A stretch of 64,000 nt of DNA, taken from Lolium rigidum. Its lineage: Eukaryota; Streptophyta; Magnoliopsida; Poales; Poaceae. The stretch lies in the NCBI RefSeq assembly GCF_022539505.1, contig NC_061514.1, positions 252,080,124 through 252,144,123 of the forward strand, given 5' to 3'. The position numbers were made by a program, and so were the translations under genes. Positions 10,274 to 21,449 of the stretch are shown here, one piece after another; positions within the stretch are counted from its first letter, which is position 1; each line of letters opens with the position of its first letter. The notes beneath the pieces were generated by a model. The model was not told the origin of the DNA, searched no databases, and worked only from the letters and a program-made list of their open reading frames with translations.

Positions 10274-12960
10274 ATGGCGGACGGCACGCCGATCACCTAC
10301 GAGGATCCGCCCGACGACCTCAAGAAGCAATACAACGAGATCAAGGCTACCCTCGAAGCCGACCTCATCGGCTCTATTCAGAGAACCCGTTCTGGTGGCA
10401 TCAGATGGAAGGGGTTCTCACCAGAAGGTGCACTCGATGGGGTAGACCTTTCTTCCCCGTCGGAGGAACGCACCAGGGGTCTGCGGCAAGAGATCAACTA
10501 CCTGGTGGCTCACTCGCTACACCGCCACTCTGAGAACTTGGTTAACGTGCTGGGAGCGTGTCGCCCTGCGCGTGATCCGAGAGATCATGAGCCACCGGTA
10601 CTCGCCGTCGGGACCAGCTCTCGGGACGCATCGAGGAGAATTGCCATTCCGGTCCCGTCCACCGCTGCCATTTGCGTTGGCAGCACTCGCCGAAGTGCCG
10701 ACTACACCGGCATTCCTCGTTTACTGAATTGGTGGCGACCCCGGTGACTACCGGTTCTTAATGGAGGCGCCTAAGGAGATCCCTCATGGGTACGCATGCA
10801 TGTATGTGCCGGATTGTGGTGACCGGGCACTCACAAACCAGGCCACAACATCGGGGACTCCGGCGAAGACAGGAGGAACGTCGGCGACAGAGCAGACGTG
10901 GCTAACTAAATACGCCACACCGACGAAACTCCCGAGCCCAGCTCCCGCAGCCGGCTCAGAGCTGGAAAAGCAAACGTGGCAGGCCAAGTACGCCACCCCG
11001 GCGAATCTTCGGAGTGCAACTCCTACGGCCAGCACGGCGGATCAGATCAGTACCATACTGAGAGACCAGTTCGGCATGATGCCGAAAAGAAGGGCGGTCG
11101 GCTATTCCAAGCCGTACCTTGACGATTACGAGATGATCCCGCTGCCACCAAAATATCGGCTCCCTGACTTCTCCAAATTCGGTGGATCGGATGGCTCCAG
11201 CTCCATCGAGCACGTCGGCCGATATTTGGCTCAACTAGGACCGGCTTCAGTGTCGGATCAGCTACGCGTGAGGCTCTTTTCACAGTCCCTCACGGGATCG
11301 GCTTTTGGATGGTACACCTCTCTACCAGCGAACTCCATCCAGTCTTGGAAGCAATTGGAAGAACAGTTCCATATGCAATACCATTCGGAAGCTTCCGAGT
11401 CTGGCATTGCCGATCTAGCACAATTACGTCAGAAGCGCGGGGAAACGGTGACGGAATACATCCAGCGCTTCAGGAATCTTAGGAACCGATGTTATTCGGT
11501 TCGTATAACTGAAAAGGAAGCAGTCGAGTTGGCAGTAGCAGGCCTTGCAACACAGCTAAAGGACATGGCCTCCCAAGCAGATTATCCCTCACTGGCGCAC
11601 ATGGTTCAGAAACTATCGGCATATGAACAGCGCCACCCCGACCTGTACCAAGACAAGTTCAAGCGTGCAGTAGTCATGGTCGATACGGAGGAGGATGAAG
11701 TGCCCGCGGGAGGCCAAGAGATAGCAGTGGCTGAGTGGACTCAGGGAGGAACCCCTGTGGCCTGCAAATGGGTAAAGCCACCAGGGCCGCCCGGGGATTT
11801 GATTTTGACGTGACCAAGACCGAACAAATCTTCGACCTCCTGCTCAAGGAGAAACAGTTGACGGTTCCCGAAGGTCTCAAGTTCCCCACGGCGAAAGAGC
11901 TAAACGGAAAGCCGTACCGCAAATTCCACAACTCGCTTTCCCATGCCACCAACGACTGCCGGGTGTGGCGTCGGCACATCCAAGCGGCGATAGAGAAGGG
12001 CGGCTAATTTTCAACCAAGTACGCCATGAAGGTCGACACCCAACCCTTCCCCGCCGTTAACATGGTAGGAATCACCTACCCCGAAGGTTGCCAGCCAGGC
12101 CCCTCGTTCGAGCATCAACATGGTAGGGCCCGGAAACCACTCGGCAAAGATGGAGATGAGGGCAGCTGCTCTCACGAGCAAGGATACGGATGAGGCCGCT
12201 CCATGCGATCGGCTCCGTCGTGATGGCAAGCGCTATGTCACGAGAGGAGAGGTGAAGAATATAAGATATCAGCGACCCCTCTCTGATCACCTCCTCAACA
12301 AATATGTTAATCAGTATGGTCAACGCCGGCGACCCTATTACGGTGATAGAGAAGATCGTTTGGCTAGAGAAGCCAGAAGATATCGTCGGCAGGATCACGA
12401 TGAGGAGGAACATGAGCGCTATGCCACGGAAGCATCAAGGGAGCAAGACGACAACGCCAGGCATTGGGACTGCCCCTTCTTCAGACACTCGCCGGGATTC
12501 AGGAATGAGCCGATTGCCCACAATCGGCAATTGCCCGTAATGCAATCGAAAAAGAAGGAGGCAGCCAACGTGTCCGTGTTCGAGCGCTTAGGGCCTCTCC
12601 CACCACAAAGCAAATGCGGCTGAGTCACCTCGTTGGGCAGATCTTGAAGATTCGAGGAGACGAGGAGTGGAAGAAGACAGTACCACCGGCCAAGGTGGTG
12701 CCCCGACGGACTCAGCCGTTCCCGAAGCGCAGGGTTCAGCGATTGCGGGGCCTGGAGGAAGCCGAAAGGTTGTACCTGCATACGCTAAGAAAGGCACGGC
12801 CTGATCTGGCTGCAAAGGTTCAGCGAACCCTGGATGAAGAGGGTCGTCCACGGAAAATGGAGTGGCGCCCTAAACAGAGGAAAGCCGATGATGAGACATC
12901 GGCTGGCACAAACATGGTACTCGTCTTGCCGACAGAGCGTAGTGCTCCACAACTCTACGG
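10274..12960 (+). pseudogene. gag of element E, interrupted by frameshifts
   Basis: The polyprotein starts at ATG 10274 (MADGTPITYEDPPDDL). Readable pieces in order are: N-terminal region to about 10560; after a frame change, 10570-11790 with a stop codon at 10725; then 11790-12007; 12120-12623; and a last piece to about 12960. The central block (about 11150-11650) is a retrotransposon gag/capsid domain, with YRLPDFSKF, the tryptophan-rich FGWYTSLP and the TVTEYIQRFRNLRNRC helix. A Cys/His-poor knuckle-like part (HWDCPFFRH) and ANVSVFERLG follow. The pieces would form one chain of roughly 880 residues. At least four frame changes are needed; some may be sequencing error. Capsid-forming role is inferred from family. 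Confidence 0.82.
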
Positions 12961-14053
12961 AGCACACAAGGTGGACGACAGCAGGCGCATCAAGTCAGAG
13001 GTTGGGTTGGTTTCATCCAGCCTGGCCAAGTAGCAAGATCAAACCAATGAGCAAATCAGGAGAGGCTGATCCTTGTGATCGGCCCCAAAATTTATGAAGG
13101 GAACTTACAAAAACCTTCAACGAGCAAGCAATATGGAGGCCGATTCCAGCGATCGGCCAAAATTATCCTCACCCACCATTCTGCCTGGGTTCAACATGGT
13201 GTCCAACGGAGCCGATACCATCAATTCTCTTGACAGAATCGGCTCGGGGGGCACCCAGGTAGATAAGAAGCATCTCATCTTCTGGTGATGGGTATTGGAA
13301 TATGGGGGCCGATGCACAGGTCGGCCGTAATAAAAGTGAAAATTCGAAAATTTTCGAGCACAGCCGATGCCCATCGACTCAAGGGGAGTAACTGTTGCGA
13401 TCAGGGGGTCAATAAAACACAAAGGGGACTCCTCAATGGAGCAGTTTGGAAGCTCAGATCCTCGCTTCAAGAACAGTGTCAGGAGCAGCATGGGCGTGCG
13501 GATCAGGTCAAGGATGGATTGCATCAGGTCCACCAAAGGAAAGGAGCCTATCTGGCCGGCAGGACTGAAGAAACTCGGGGGGCAGCTCACCTTGAGGGCT
13601 CTCTGCTTTGGGAAGCCGATTTATGTTTAAATCGGCTAGCTCGGCATAAGGAGTTCCCTCGGACATGATCGAGCCCAGGTCCATGTGGCTCTGTTTTGCC
13701 TCGGCTAAGACTCGGGGGGCAACAAGCCTGGAAGATGCCCTGTTTTTTAAGAGCCGATTAGAGTCACCTCGGCTGCGGCTGCATCATGGTCGTCTCAGGG
13801 AAGAACTGGGAAGGAAAAGCCGTCGTCTAGTACAGGGCCTGGACTATGCTGTTGCTGCAAGAAGAGGGAAGAAGTCCGACGCGTTGCTGTCGGTCTTAGC
13901 ATGACAAACGGAAGGAATGAAATTGGAGCGATTAAAAGATGAATGGAAAGAACAATTTCATTAATTCCAAGGAGCGGCTTTACAAGAAAGAGCCGATGGC
14001 TCTCAAAAGAGGGATCTGGTGCCTAGTGCACTGCTACTACTAGTCCTATACTA
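12961..14053 (+). other. Internal region of element E where pol is missing
   Basis: The gag-like reading is followed directly by non-coding DNA, with no RT or integrase motifs in any frame. The stretch is dense in GCCGAT/ATCGGC motifs, about a dozen between 13070 and 14000, several as inverted pairs. Confidence 0.7.
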
Positions 14054-14476
14054 CTAGTCGTCGCTGTCCTCGTCATCGCCGCCGTCGACGTCGTCGGCGC
14101 TGCTCCCAGGGAGCTCCTCGTCGCTGCTGCCCCAGCCCTTGGCCGGAGCCTCTTCCTCCTCGTCATCATCATCATCCTCGCTGTCCGCCCAGGAGCGGAA
14201 GCGCTTGGTCGGCGGATACCCGATGGAGGAGGAGGAGTCATCCTCCTCCTCTTCCTCTTCGTCATCATCTTCGTCCTCGCTGTCCGCCCACATGCGGGGA
14301 CGCTTCTTCGGCGGGAGCTTGGCGGAAGGGGAGGCCTTGGCCTTCGCTGCTTCTCCTTCTTTCTCCTCCTTGTCGGAGGAGAAGGGGTTCACTGCGGGGT
14401 GGAGGCTGTCCTCGTTCTTCTTCTTCGGCGAAGATTGGGGGAAGAGTTTTGAGAAGGAAGAGGAAGAGGAAGACAT
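14054..14476 (-). CDS. Antisense acidic low-complexity ORF of element E
   Basis: 140 codons on the strand opposite to gag, starting at 14476 and ending 285 bp before the 3' LTR. The protein begins with a Ser run, passes through a Lys/Pro-rich part containing KKRPRMWADSEDEDDD, and has a second near-copy of that block (KRFRSWADSEDDDDDEEEE). It ends in an Asp/Glu/Ser tail. The WADSE-plus-acidic block thus occurs twice. Antisense ORFs just upstream of the 3' LTR are known from Tat-lineage gypsy elements such as Grande and Retand relatives; no biochemical role is established. The basic KKRP/TKRFR motifs might act in nuclear localisation (inference). Possible alternative: a GC/AG-rich triplet tract open by chance. 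Confidence 0.6.
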   Translation of the reverse strand: MSSSSSSFSKLFPQSSPKKKNEDSLHPAVNPFSSDKEEKEGEAAKAKASPSAKLPPKKRPRMWADSEDEDDDEEEEEEDDSSSSIGYPPTKRFRSWADSEDDDDDEEEEAPAKGWGSSDEELPGSSADDVDGGDDEDSDD

Positions 14477-14726
14477 CGCTACAGGAGGAGAGGGTTTTTT
14501 GGTGCCGATAGCTGGGATGGAATAGAGGATAAAGAGAGCTAACCAGTCGGCACGGTTAAATAATGAGAAATCTGGTGAAGGTTTAATGCCATTACAGCTT
14601 CCAAGGGATCGATGCTAAAGCTGTCAGATTTTTAGAGAAGCCGAGAAGACAGGGCATAATGATGACGGATGCTGTAACGGCTCTGCTTCCGCCACGACAT
14701 GACCCTTCGAAGGGAAAGCATAATGA

Positions 14727-14761
14727 TTTTGGAAATGTTATTTCCAAAACCAGGGGGCATG
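14727..14761 (+). other. Hairpin plus polypurine tract before the 3' LTR of element E
   Basis: TTTTGGAAA (14727-14735) and TTTCCAAAA (14741-14749) form a 9-bp perfect stem. It is followed at once by CCAGGGGGCATG, the polypurine tract abutting the LTR at 14762. Confidence 0.65.
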
Positions 14762-15921
14762 TGTTATCACCAGATTTTAGACAAATCCGAGGTGGGCCGG
14801 GCTTGGAAGATTACATGGAAGATTTCGAAGCGGCCCGGCACGAAGGGCTTTGGGCTGAATTGCCCGTGTATCTTTATTTAGTAGTTTATTATTTTAGAAG
14901 TTAGAGTTTACCTCGTGCACGGTTTAGTGCACGCCCACATTAGAAAGTCCCCTGGACTATAAATATGTACCTAGGGTTTATGGAATAAACAACAACTCAC
15001 GTTCAACCCCAAAAACAAACCAATCTCGGCGCATCGCCAACTCCTTCGTCTCGAGGGTTTCTATCGGGTAAGCGACATGCTGCCTAGATCGCATCTTGCG
15101 ATCTAGGCAGCACAAGCCCCACGTTGTTCATGCGTTGCTCGTATCGAAGCGCTTTTGATGGCGAGCAACGTAGTTATCATTAGATTTGTTAGGGTTAGCA
15201 TTGTTCTTCGTTTAAGCATGCTTACGTAGTGCAACCCTTGCATATCTAGCCGTCCTCACGCCTATCTCGGGTGTGGGGGCGGCACCCCGCTTGATCATTA
15301 TTTAGTAGATCTGATCCGTTACGATTGCTCCTTGTTCTACAAGGATTAGTTTAATATCTCGCAATAGTTTGGCCTTACAAAGGGGGGAGGATCCTGTGGC
15401 ACGTAGGGTGGCGTTCGCAAGTCCTAAACGGGATGTTCCTAGGATCAACTTCATGTTGGTTTTTTGGCCTTGTTTAGGATCGGCTTACGAGCACCGTGCG
15501 TGGCCATCCGGCCCAACCTGGAGTAGGATGATCCGATTATGTGGTGAAAACCCTAAATCGTCGTAGATCTCATTAGCTTCATCTTGATCAAGCAGGACCA
15601 CCAAGTATTCGTACACCCCGTACGGATCATGGGTGGATCGGCTCTTTGAGCCGATTCACAGGATAACCGGAGAGCCGATCGAGGCTCGTATTTAACGTTT
15701 ACATGTATGCCCTGCAGGAAACTAAGCGAGGCAATCTCATCACCTTCCTGACCAGGTATAGGTCAGGTGGCACGCCCTTGCACTTCGCAACGCCGCGTGT
15801 GACCAGAAGAGCATTGCGGGCCGTCGCTCGGAGGGGTCTCGGCCAGCCGCAGCCTCTAGGCCCCCCCGGCTCTACAGTGTTGACAAGGCCGCTGCCCGCC
15901 GGTGGGTTTTGGCAGTCAACG
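14762..15921 (+). repeat. 3' LTR of element E
   Basis: Copy of 9056-10212 with roughly 15-20 differences. Most are CAG/CTG against CGG/CCG or 1-bp indels at such sites. It is followed by the TSD copy GAAGG. Confidence 0.93.
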
Positions 15922-15926
15922 GAAGG

Positions 15927-16521
15927 TGACAGTGTGCATGCTATGCTAGTACTTGGTTTAGTCTTTTGATCTATCTTACACTAAAGGTTACTAAAATATG
16001 AGCATTATTGTGGAGCTTGTTAACTCCGGCATTGAGGGTTCGTGTAATCCTACGCAATGTGTTCATCATCCAACAAGAGTGTAGAGTATGCATTTATCTG
16101 TTCGTTATGTGATCAATGTTGAGAGTGTCCACTAGTGAAAGTCTAATCCCTAGGCCTTGCTCCTAAATACTGCTACTACTGCTTGTTTACTGTTTCTATC
16201 GCGTTACTCTGCTGCATTACTACCGCTTGTTTATCGTTCCGGGCAAAGCACTTTTCCGGTGCCGTTGCTACTACTTATTCATACCACCTGTATTTCACTA
16301 TCTCTTCGCCGAACTAGTGCACCTATTAGGTGTGTTGGGGACACAAGAGACTTCTTGCTTTGTGGTTGCAGGGTTGCATGAGAGGGATATCTTTGACCTC
16401 TTCCTCCCTGAGTTCGATAAACCTTGGGTATCCACTTAAGGGAAACTTGCTGCTGTTCTACAAACCTCTGCTCTTGGAGGCCCAACACTGTCTACAAGAA
16501 TAGAAGCTCCCGTAGACATCA
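15927..16521 (+). repeat. 3' LTR of element A, right part
   Basis: Continues the LTR exactly where 9055 stopped and ends CGTAGACATCA, identical to the end of the 5' LTR at 4671. The TSD GTAAG follows. Confidence 0.92.
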
Positions 16522-16719
16522 GTAAGCAACTTAAATTGCAAATAGACACTCCTCAATGGTATGTGATTGATGGAAGGCACCCGAGGATTCGGTTAGCCAT
16601 GGCTTGTGTAAGCAAAGGTTGGGGGGAGTGTCATCCATAATAAAACTAAAGTATGTGTGTAAACAAAAGAGAAGAGGGATGATTTACCTTGCTGGTAGAG
16701 ATAACGTCCTTCATGGGAG
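16522..16719 (+). mobile_element. Element B, resumed for 198 bp
   Basis: Starts with the second GTAAG copy and matches 7115-7330 of element A. It ends at GGGAG, where element C begins. The continuation seen in element A (CCGCTCTTGAAAGTC) does not appear anywhere to the right, so the rest of B is missing from the window. Confidence 0.8.
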
Positions 16720-18430
16720 TGATGTCTACGGGAGCTTCTATTCTTGTAGACAGTGTTGGGCCTCCAAGAGCAGAGGTTTGTAGAACAGCAGCAACTTTCC
16801 CTTAAGTGGATCACCCAAGGTTTATCGAACTCAGGGAGGAAGAGGTCAAAGATATCCCTCTCATGCAACCCCGCAACCACAAAGCAAGAAGTCTCTTGTG
16901 TCCCCAACACACCTAATAGGTGCACTAGTTCGGCGAAGAGATAGTGAAATACAGGTGGTATGAATGAATATGAGCAGTAGTAACGGCGCCAGTAAAATAG
17001 CTTGCTGGCGTGTAGTTGATGGTGGTAATATGGTAGCAAGTAGTAACGCAATAGAAACAAGTAAACAAGCAGCGATAGCGATATTTAGGAACAAGGCCTA
17101 GGGAATAGACTTTCACTAGTGGACACTCTCAACTTTGATCACATAACGGAATAGATAGATGCATACTCTACACTCTTTTGTTGGATGATGAACACCATTG
17201 CGTAGGATTACACGAACCCTCAATGCCGGAGTTAACAAGCTCCACAATTCAATGTTCATATTTAAATAACCTTAGAGTGCATGAAAGATCAACACGACTA
17301 AACCAAGTACTAACACAGCATGCACACTCGTCACCTTCACACTATGTAGGAGGAATAGATCACATCAATACCATCATAGCAATAGTTAACTTCATAATCT
17401 ACAAGAGATCATAATCATAGCCTACGCCAAGTACTAACACGGATGCACACACTCGTCACCATTACACCGTGCAGGAGGAATAAAACTACTTTAATAACAT
17501 CACTAGAGTAGCACATAGATAAATTGTGATACAAAACACATTGCAATCATAAAGAGATATAAATAAGCACTTCACTACGCCATTCATAACAGTTGAATAA
17601 GTATTCCGTGAAATATAGCCTAAGAGACCCACGCGGTGCACACACTCGTCACCTTTACACACGTGGGACAAGGAGTCTCCGGAGATCACATAAGTAAAAC
17701 TCACTTGACTAGCATAATGACATCTAGATTACAAGCATCATCATATGAATCTCAATCATGTAAGGCAGCTCATGAGATTATTGTATTGAAGTACATAGGA
17801 GAGAGATGAACCACATAGCTACCGGTACAGCCCCGAGCCTCGATGGAGAACTACTCCCTCCTCATGGGAGACAGCAGCGTTGATGAAGATGGCGGTGGTG
17901 TCGATGGAGGAGCCTTCCGGGGGCACTTCCCCGTCCCGGCGGCGTGCCGGAACAGAGACTCCTGTCCCCCAGATCTTGGCTTCGCGATGGCGGCGGCTCT
18001 GGAAGGTTTCTCATACCGTGGCTTTTTCGTCTCGAGGTTTTAGGTCTGGGGGCTTCTTATAGGCGAAGAGGCGGCGTCAGAGGGTCGAAGAGGCGGCGAC
18101 ACCATAGGGTGGCGCGGGCCACCCCCGGGCCGCGCCGGCCTATGGTCCCGTGGGCCTGTGCCCCCTCTCTGGCGGTTCTTGGGTGTTCTGGATGCTTCCG
18201 GGCAAAATAGGATGCTGGGTCTTGATTTCGTCCCATTCCGAGAATATTTCGTTACTAGGATTTCTGAAACCAAAAACAGCAGAAAACAGGAACTGGCCCT
18301 TCGGCATCTCGTCAATAGGTTAGTTCCGGAAAATGCATAATAATGACATATAATGTGCATAAAACATGAAGATATCATCAATAATGTGGCATGGAACACA
18401 AGAAATTATCGATACGTTGGAGACGTATCA
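16720..18430 (-). repeat. 3' LTR of element C
   Basis: 1711 bp. On the minus strand it begins TGATACGTCTCCAACGTATC at 18430 and ends GTAGACATCA at 16720. It is the same subfamily as the LTR of element A across its whole length. Confidence 0.92.
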
Positions 18431-20940
18431 GCATCCCCAAGCTTAGTTCCTGCTCGTCCCGAGCAGGTAAACGATAAACAAAGATAATTTCTGGAGTGAC
18501 ATGCCATCATAAACTTGATCATATTGTAAACATATGTAATGAATGCAGCGATCAAAACAATGGTAATGACATGAGTAAACAAATGAATCATAAAGCAAAG
18601 ACTTTTCATGAATAGCACTTCAAGACAAGCATCAATAAGTCTTGCATAAGAGTTAACTGATAAAGCAATAAATCAAAGTAAAGGTATTGAAGCAACACAA
18701 AGGAAGATTAAGTTTCAGTGGTTGCTTTCAACTTGTAACATGTATATCTCATGGATAATTGTCAATGCAAAGTAATATAACACGTGCAATATGCAAGTAT
18801 GTAAGAATCAATGCATAGTTAATCACAAGTGTTTTGCTTCTTGAGGTGGAGAGAGATAGGTGAACTGACTCAACATAAAAGTAAAAAGAATGGTCCTTCA
18901 AAGAGGAAAGCATTGATTGCTATATTTGTGCTAGAGCTTTTATTTTGAAAACATGAAACAATTTTGTCAACGGTAGTAATAAAGCATATGAGTTATGTAA
19001 ATTATATCTTACAAGTTGCAAGCCTCATGCATAGTATACTAATAGTGCCCGCACCTTGTCCTAATTAGCTTGGACTACCGGATCATCGCAATACACATGT
19101 TTTAACCAAGTGTCACAATGGGGTACCTCCATGCCGCCTGTACAAAGGTCTAAGGAGAAAGCTCGCATTTTGGATTTCTCGCTTTTGATTATTCTCAACT
19201 TAGACATCCATACCGGGACAACATGGACAACATGATAATGGACTCCTCTTTAATGCATAAGCATGTGGCAACAATTATTATTCTCATATGAGATTGAGGA
19301 TATATGTCCAAAACTGAAACTTCCACCATGAATCATGGCTTTAGTTAGCGGCCCAATGTTCTTCTCTAACAATATGCATGCTCCAACCATTAAGGTGGTA
19401 GATCTCTCTTACTTCGTACAAGACGGACATGCATAGCAACTCACATGATATTCAACAAAGAATAGTTGATGGCGTCCCCAGAAACATGGTTATCGCACAT
19501 CAAGCAACTTAATAAGAGATAAAGTGCATAAGTACATATTCAATACCACAATAGTTTTTAAGCTATTTGTCCCATGAGCTATATATTGCAAAGGTGAATG
19601 ATGGAATTTTAAAGGTAGCACTCAAGCAATTTACTTTGGAATGGCGGATAAATACCATGTAGTAGGTAGGTATGGTGGACACAAATGGCATAGTGGTTGG
19701 CTCAAGGATTTTGGATGCATGAGAAGTATTCCCCCTCGATACAAGGTTTAGGCTAGCAAGGTTATTTGAAACAAACACAAGGATGAACGGTGCAGCAAAA
19801 CTCACATAAAAGACATATTGTAAACATTATAAGACTCTACACCGTCTTCCTTGTTGTTCAAAACTCAATACTAGAAATTATCTAGACTTTAGAGAGACCA
19901 ATTATGCAAACCAAATTTAGCAAGCTCTATGTATTTCTTCATTAATGGGTGCAAAGTATATGATGCAAGAGCTTAAACATGAGCACAACAATTGCCAAGT
20001 ATCACATTATTCAAGAAATTCTACCAATTACTACATGTAGCATTTTCCGTTTCCAACCATATAACAATTAACGAAGCAGTTTCAACCTTCACCATGAAAA
20101 ATAAAAGCTAAAAACACATGTGTTCATACGAACCAGCGGAGCGTGTCTCTCTCCCACACAAGCATTTATTCAAACAAAAACAAAAACAAGAAACATACAG
20201 ACGCTCCAAGTAAAGTACATAAGATGTGACCGAATAAAAATATAGTTTCAAGAGAAGGAACCTGATAATTTGTCGATGAAGAAGGGGATGCCTTGGGCAT
20301 CCCCAAGCTTAGACGCTTGAGTCTTCTTAAAATATGCAGGGGTGAACCACCGGGGCATCCCCAAGCTTAGACTCTTCACTCTTCTTGATCATAGTATATC
20401 ATCCTCCTCTCTTGACCCTTGAAAACTTCCTCCACACCAAACTCGAAACAACTCATTAGAGGGTTAGTGCATAATAAAAATTCACATGTTCAGAGGTGAC
20501 ACAATCATTCTTAACACTTCTGGACATTGCATAAAGCTTACTGGACATTAGTGGATCAAAGAAATTCATCCAACATAGCAAAAGAGGCAATGCGAAATAA
20601 AAGGCAGAATCTGTCAAAACAGAACAGATCCGTAAAGATGGATTTTATTAGGCCACCATGACTTGCTCAAACGAAAATGCTCAAATTGAATGAAAGTTGC
20701 GTACATATCTCGAGGATCATGCACGTAAATTGAGCGTAATTTTCTGAGCTACCTACAGGGAGAGTAGACCCGATTCGTGACAGCAAAGAAATCTGAACTC
20801 GCGCAGTAATCCAAATCTAGTACTTACTTTTCTATCAAAGACTTTACTTGGCACAACAAAACATAAAACTAAGATAAGGAGAGGTTGCTACAGTAGTAAA
20901 CAACTTCCAAGACACAAATATAAAACAAAAATACTGGAGT
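18431..20940 (-). other. Non-coding 3' internal region of element C with polypurine tracts
   Basis: No credible ORF. Reverse-complement copies of AAGCTTGGGGATGC occur next to the LTR (18431-18444) and internally near 20300 and 20357. The region is homologous, in inverted order, to 22990-25071 of element D. Confidence 0.75.
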
Positions 20941-21089
20941 AAAAACATGGGTTGTCTCCCCATAAGCGCTTTCTTTAACGCCTTTCAGCCTAGGCGCAGA
21001 AAGTGTATACTCAAGTAACATCGAGAGATGAAGCATCAACATCATAATTTGTTCTAATAATAGAATCATAAGGTAACTTCATTCTCTTT

Positions 21090-21440
21090 CTAGGGAAGTG
21101 TTCCATACCTTTCTTGAGAGGAAATTGATATTTAATATTACCTTCCTTCATATCAATAGTAGCACCAACGGTTCAAGAAAAGGTCTTCCCAATATAATGG
21201 GGCAAGATGCATTGCATTCAATATCCAAGACAACAAAATCAACGGGGACAAGGTTATTGTTAACCATAATATGAACATTATCAACTTTCCCCAAAGGTTT
21301 CTTTTAGCATTATCAGCGAGATTAACATCCAAATAACAATTTTTCAATGGTGGCAAGTCAAGCATATCATAGACTTTTTTAGGCATAACAGTAAATACTT
21401 GCACCAAGATCACATAAAGCATTACAATCAAAATCTTTGA
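21090..21440 (-). pseudogene. Aspartic protease remnant of element C
   Basis: Minus-strand pieces read VMPKKVYDMLDLPPLKN and YLDVNLADNAKRNLWGK. I recognise these as the region just after the active site of Athila-type retropepsins. The expected D-(L)-GAS active site lies at about 21390-21410 but is displaced by a frame change. It follows gag in the normal order. It ends near 21030 and runs into 3' non-coding DNA, so pol beyond protease has been deleted. Confidence 0.65.
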
Positions 21441-21449
21441 CTCTCATTT

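Larger units (their letters stand above)
9056..15921 (+). mobile_element. Element E: gag-only gypsy retrotransposon nested in the LTR of element A
   Basis: LTRs at 9056-10212 (1157 bp) and 14762-15921 (1160 bp), starting TGTTATCACC and ending GCAGTCAACA (the last base reads G in the 3' copy). The TSD is GAAGG (9051-9055 and 15922-15926). The 4.55-kb internal region has a frameshifted gag and an antisense ORF but no protease, RT, RNase H or integrase. It is therefore non-autonomous. The gag style and the antisense ORF suggest the Tat/Retand branch; this is inference. Confidence 0.92.
2970..16521 (+). mobile_element. Element A: non-autonomous gypsy LTR retrotransposon, split by element E
   Basis: The 5' LTR is 2970-4671 (1702 bp). 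The 3' LTR is 7952-9055 joined to 15927-16521 (1699 bp once element E and one TSD copy are removed). A 5-bp target-site duplication GTAAG flanks it (2965-2969 and 16522-16526). The restored length is about 6.7 kb. The internal region (4672-7951, 3.28 kb) has a tRNA-Asp PBS and a polypurine tract but no gag or pol, so it must have been moved by enzymes supplied in trans. LTR type and internal region resemble Sabrina/WHAM-group elements of Triticeae; the exact family is not claimed. Confidence 0.92.

Noticed and set aside
14139..14525. 128-codon plus-strand ORF of Ser runs
   Set aside because: Shadow of the acidic antisense ORF: GAC/GAG triplets read as TCC/TCG on the other strand.
20869..21069. 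66-codon minus ORF as a gene
   Set aside because: It is the junction of the protease tail with 3' non-coding retroelement DNA in element C.
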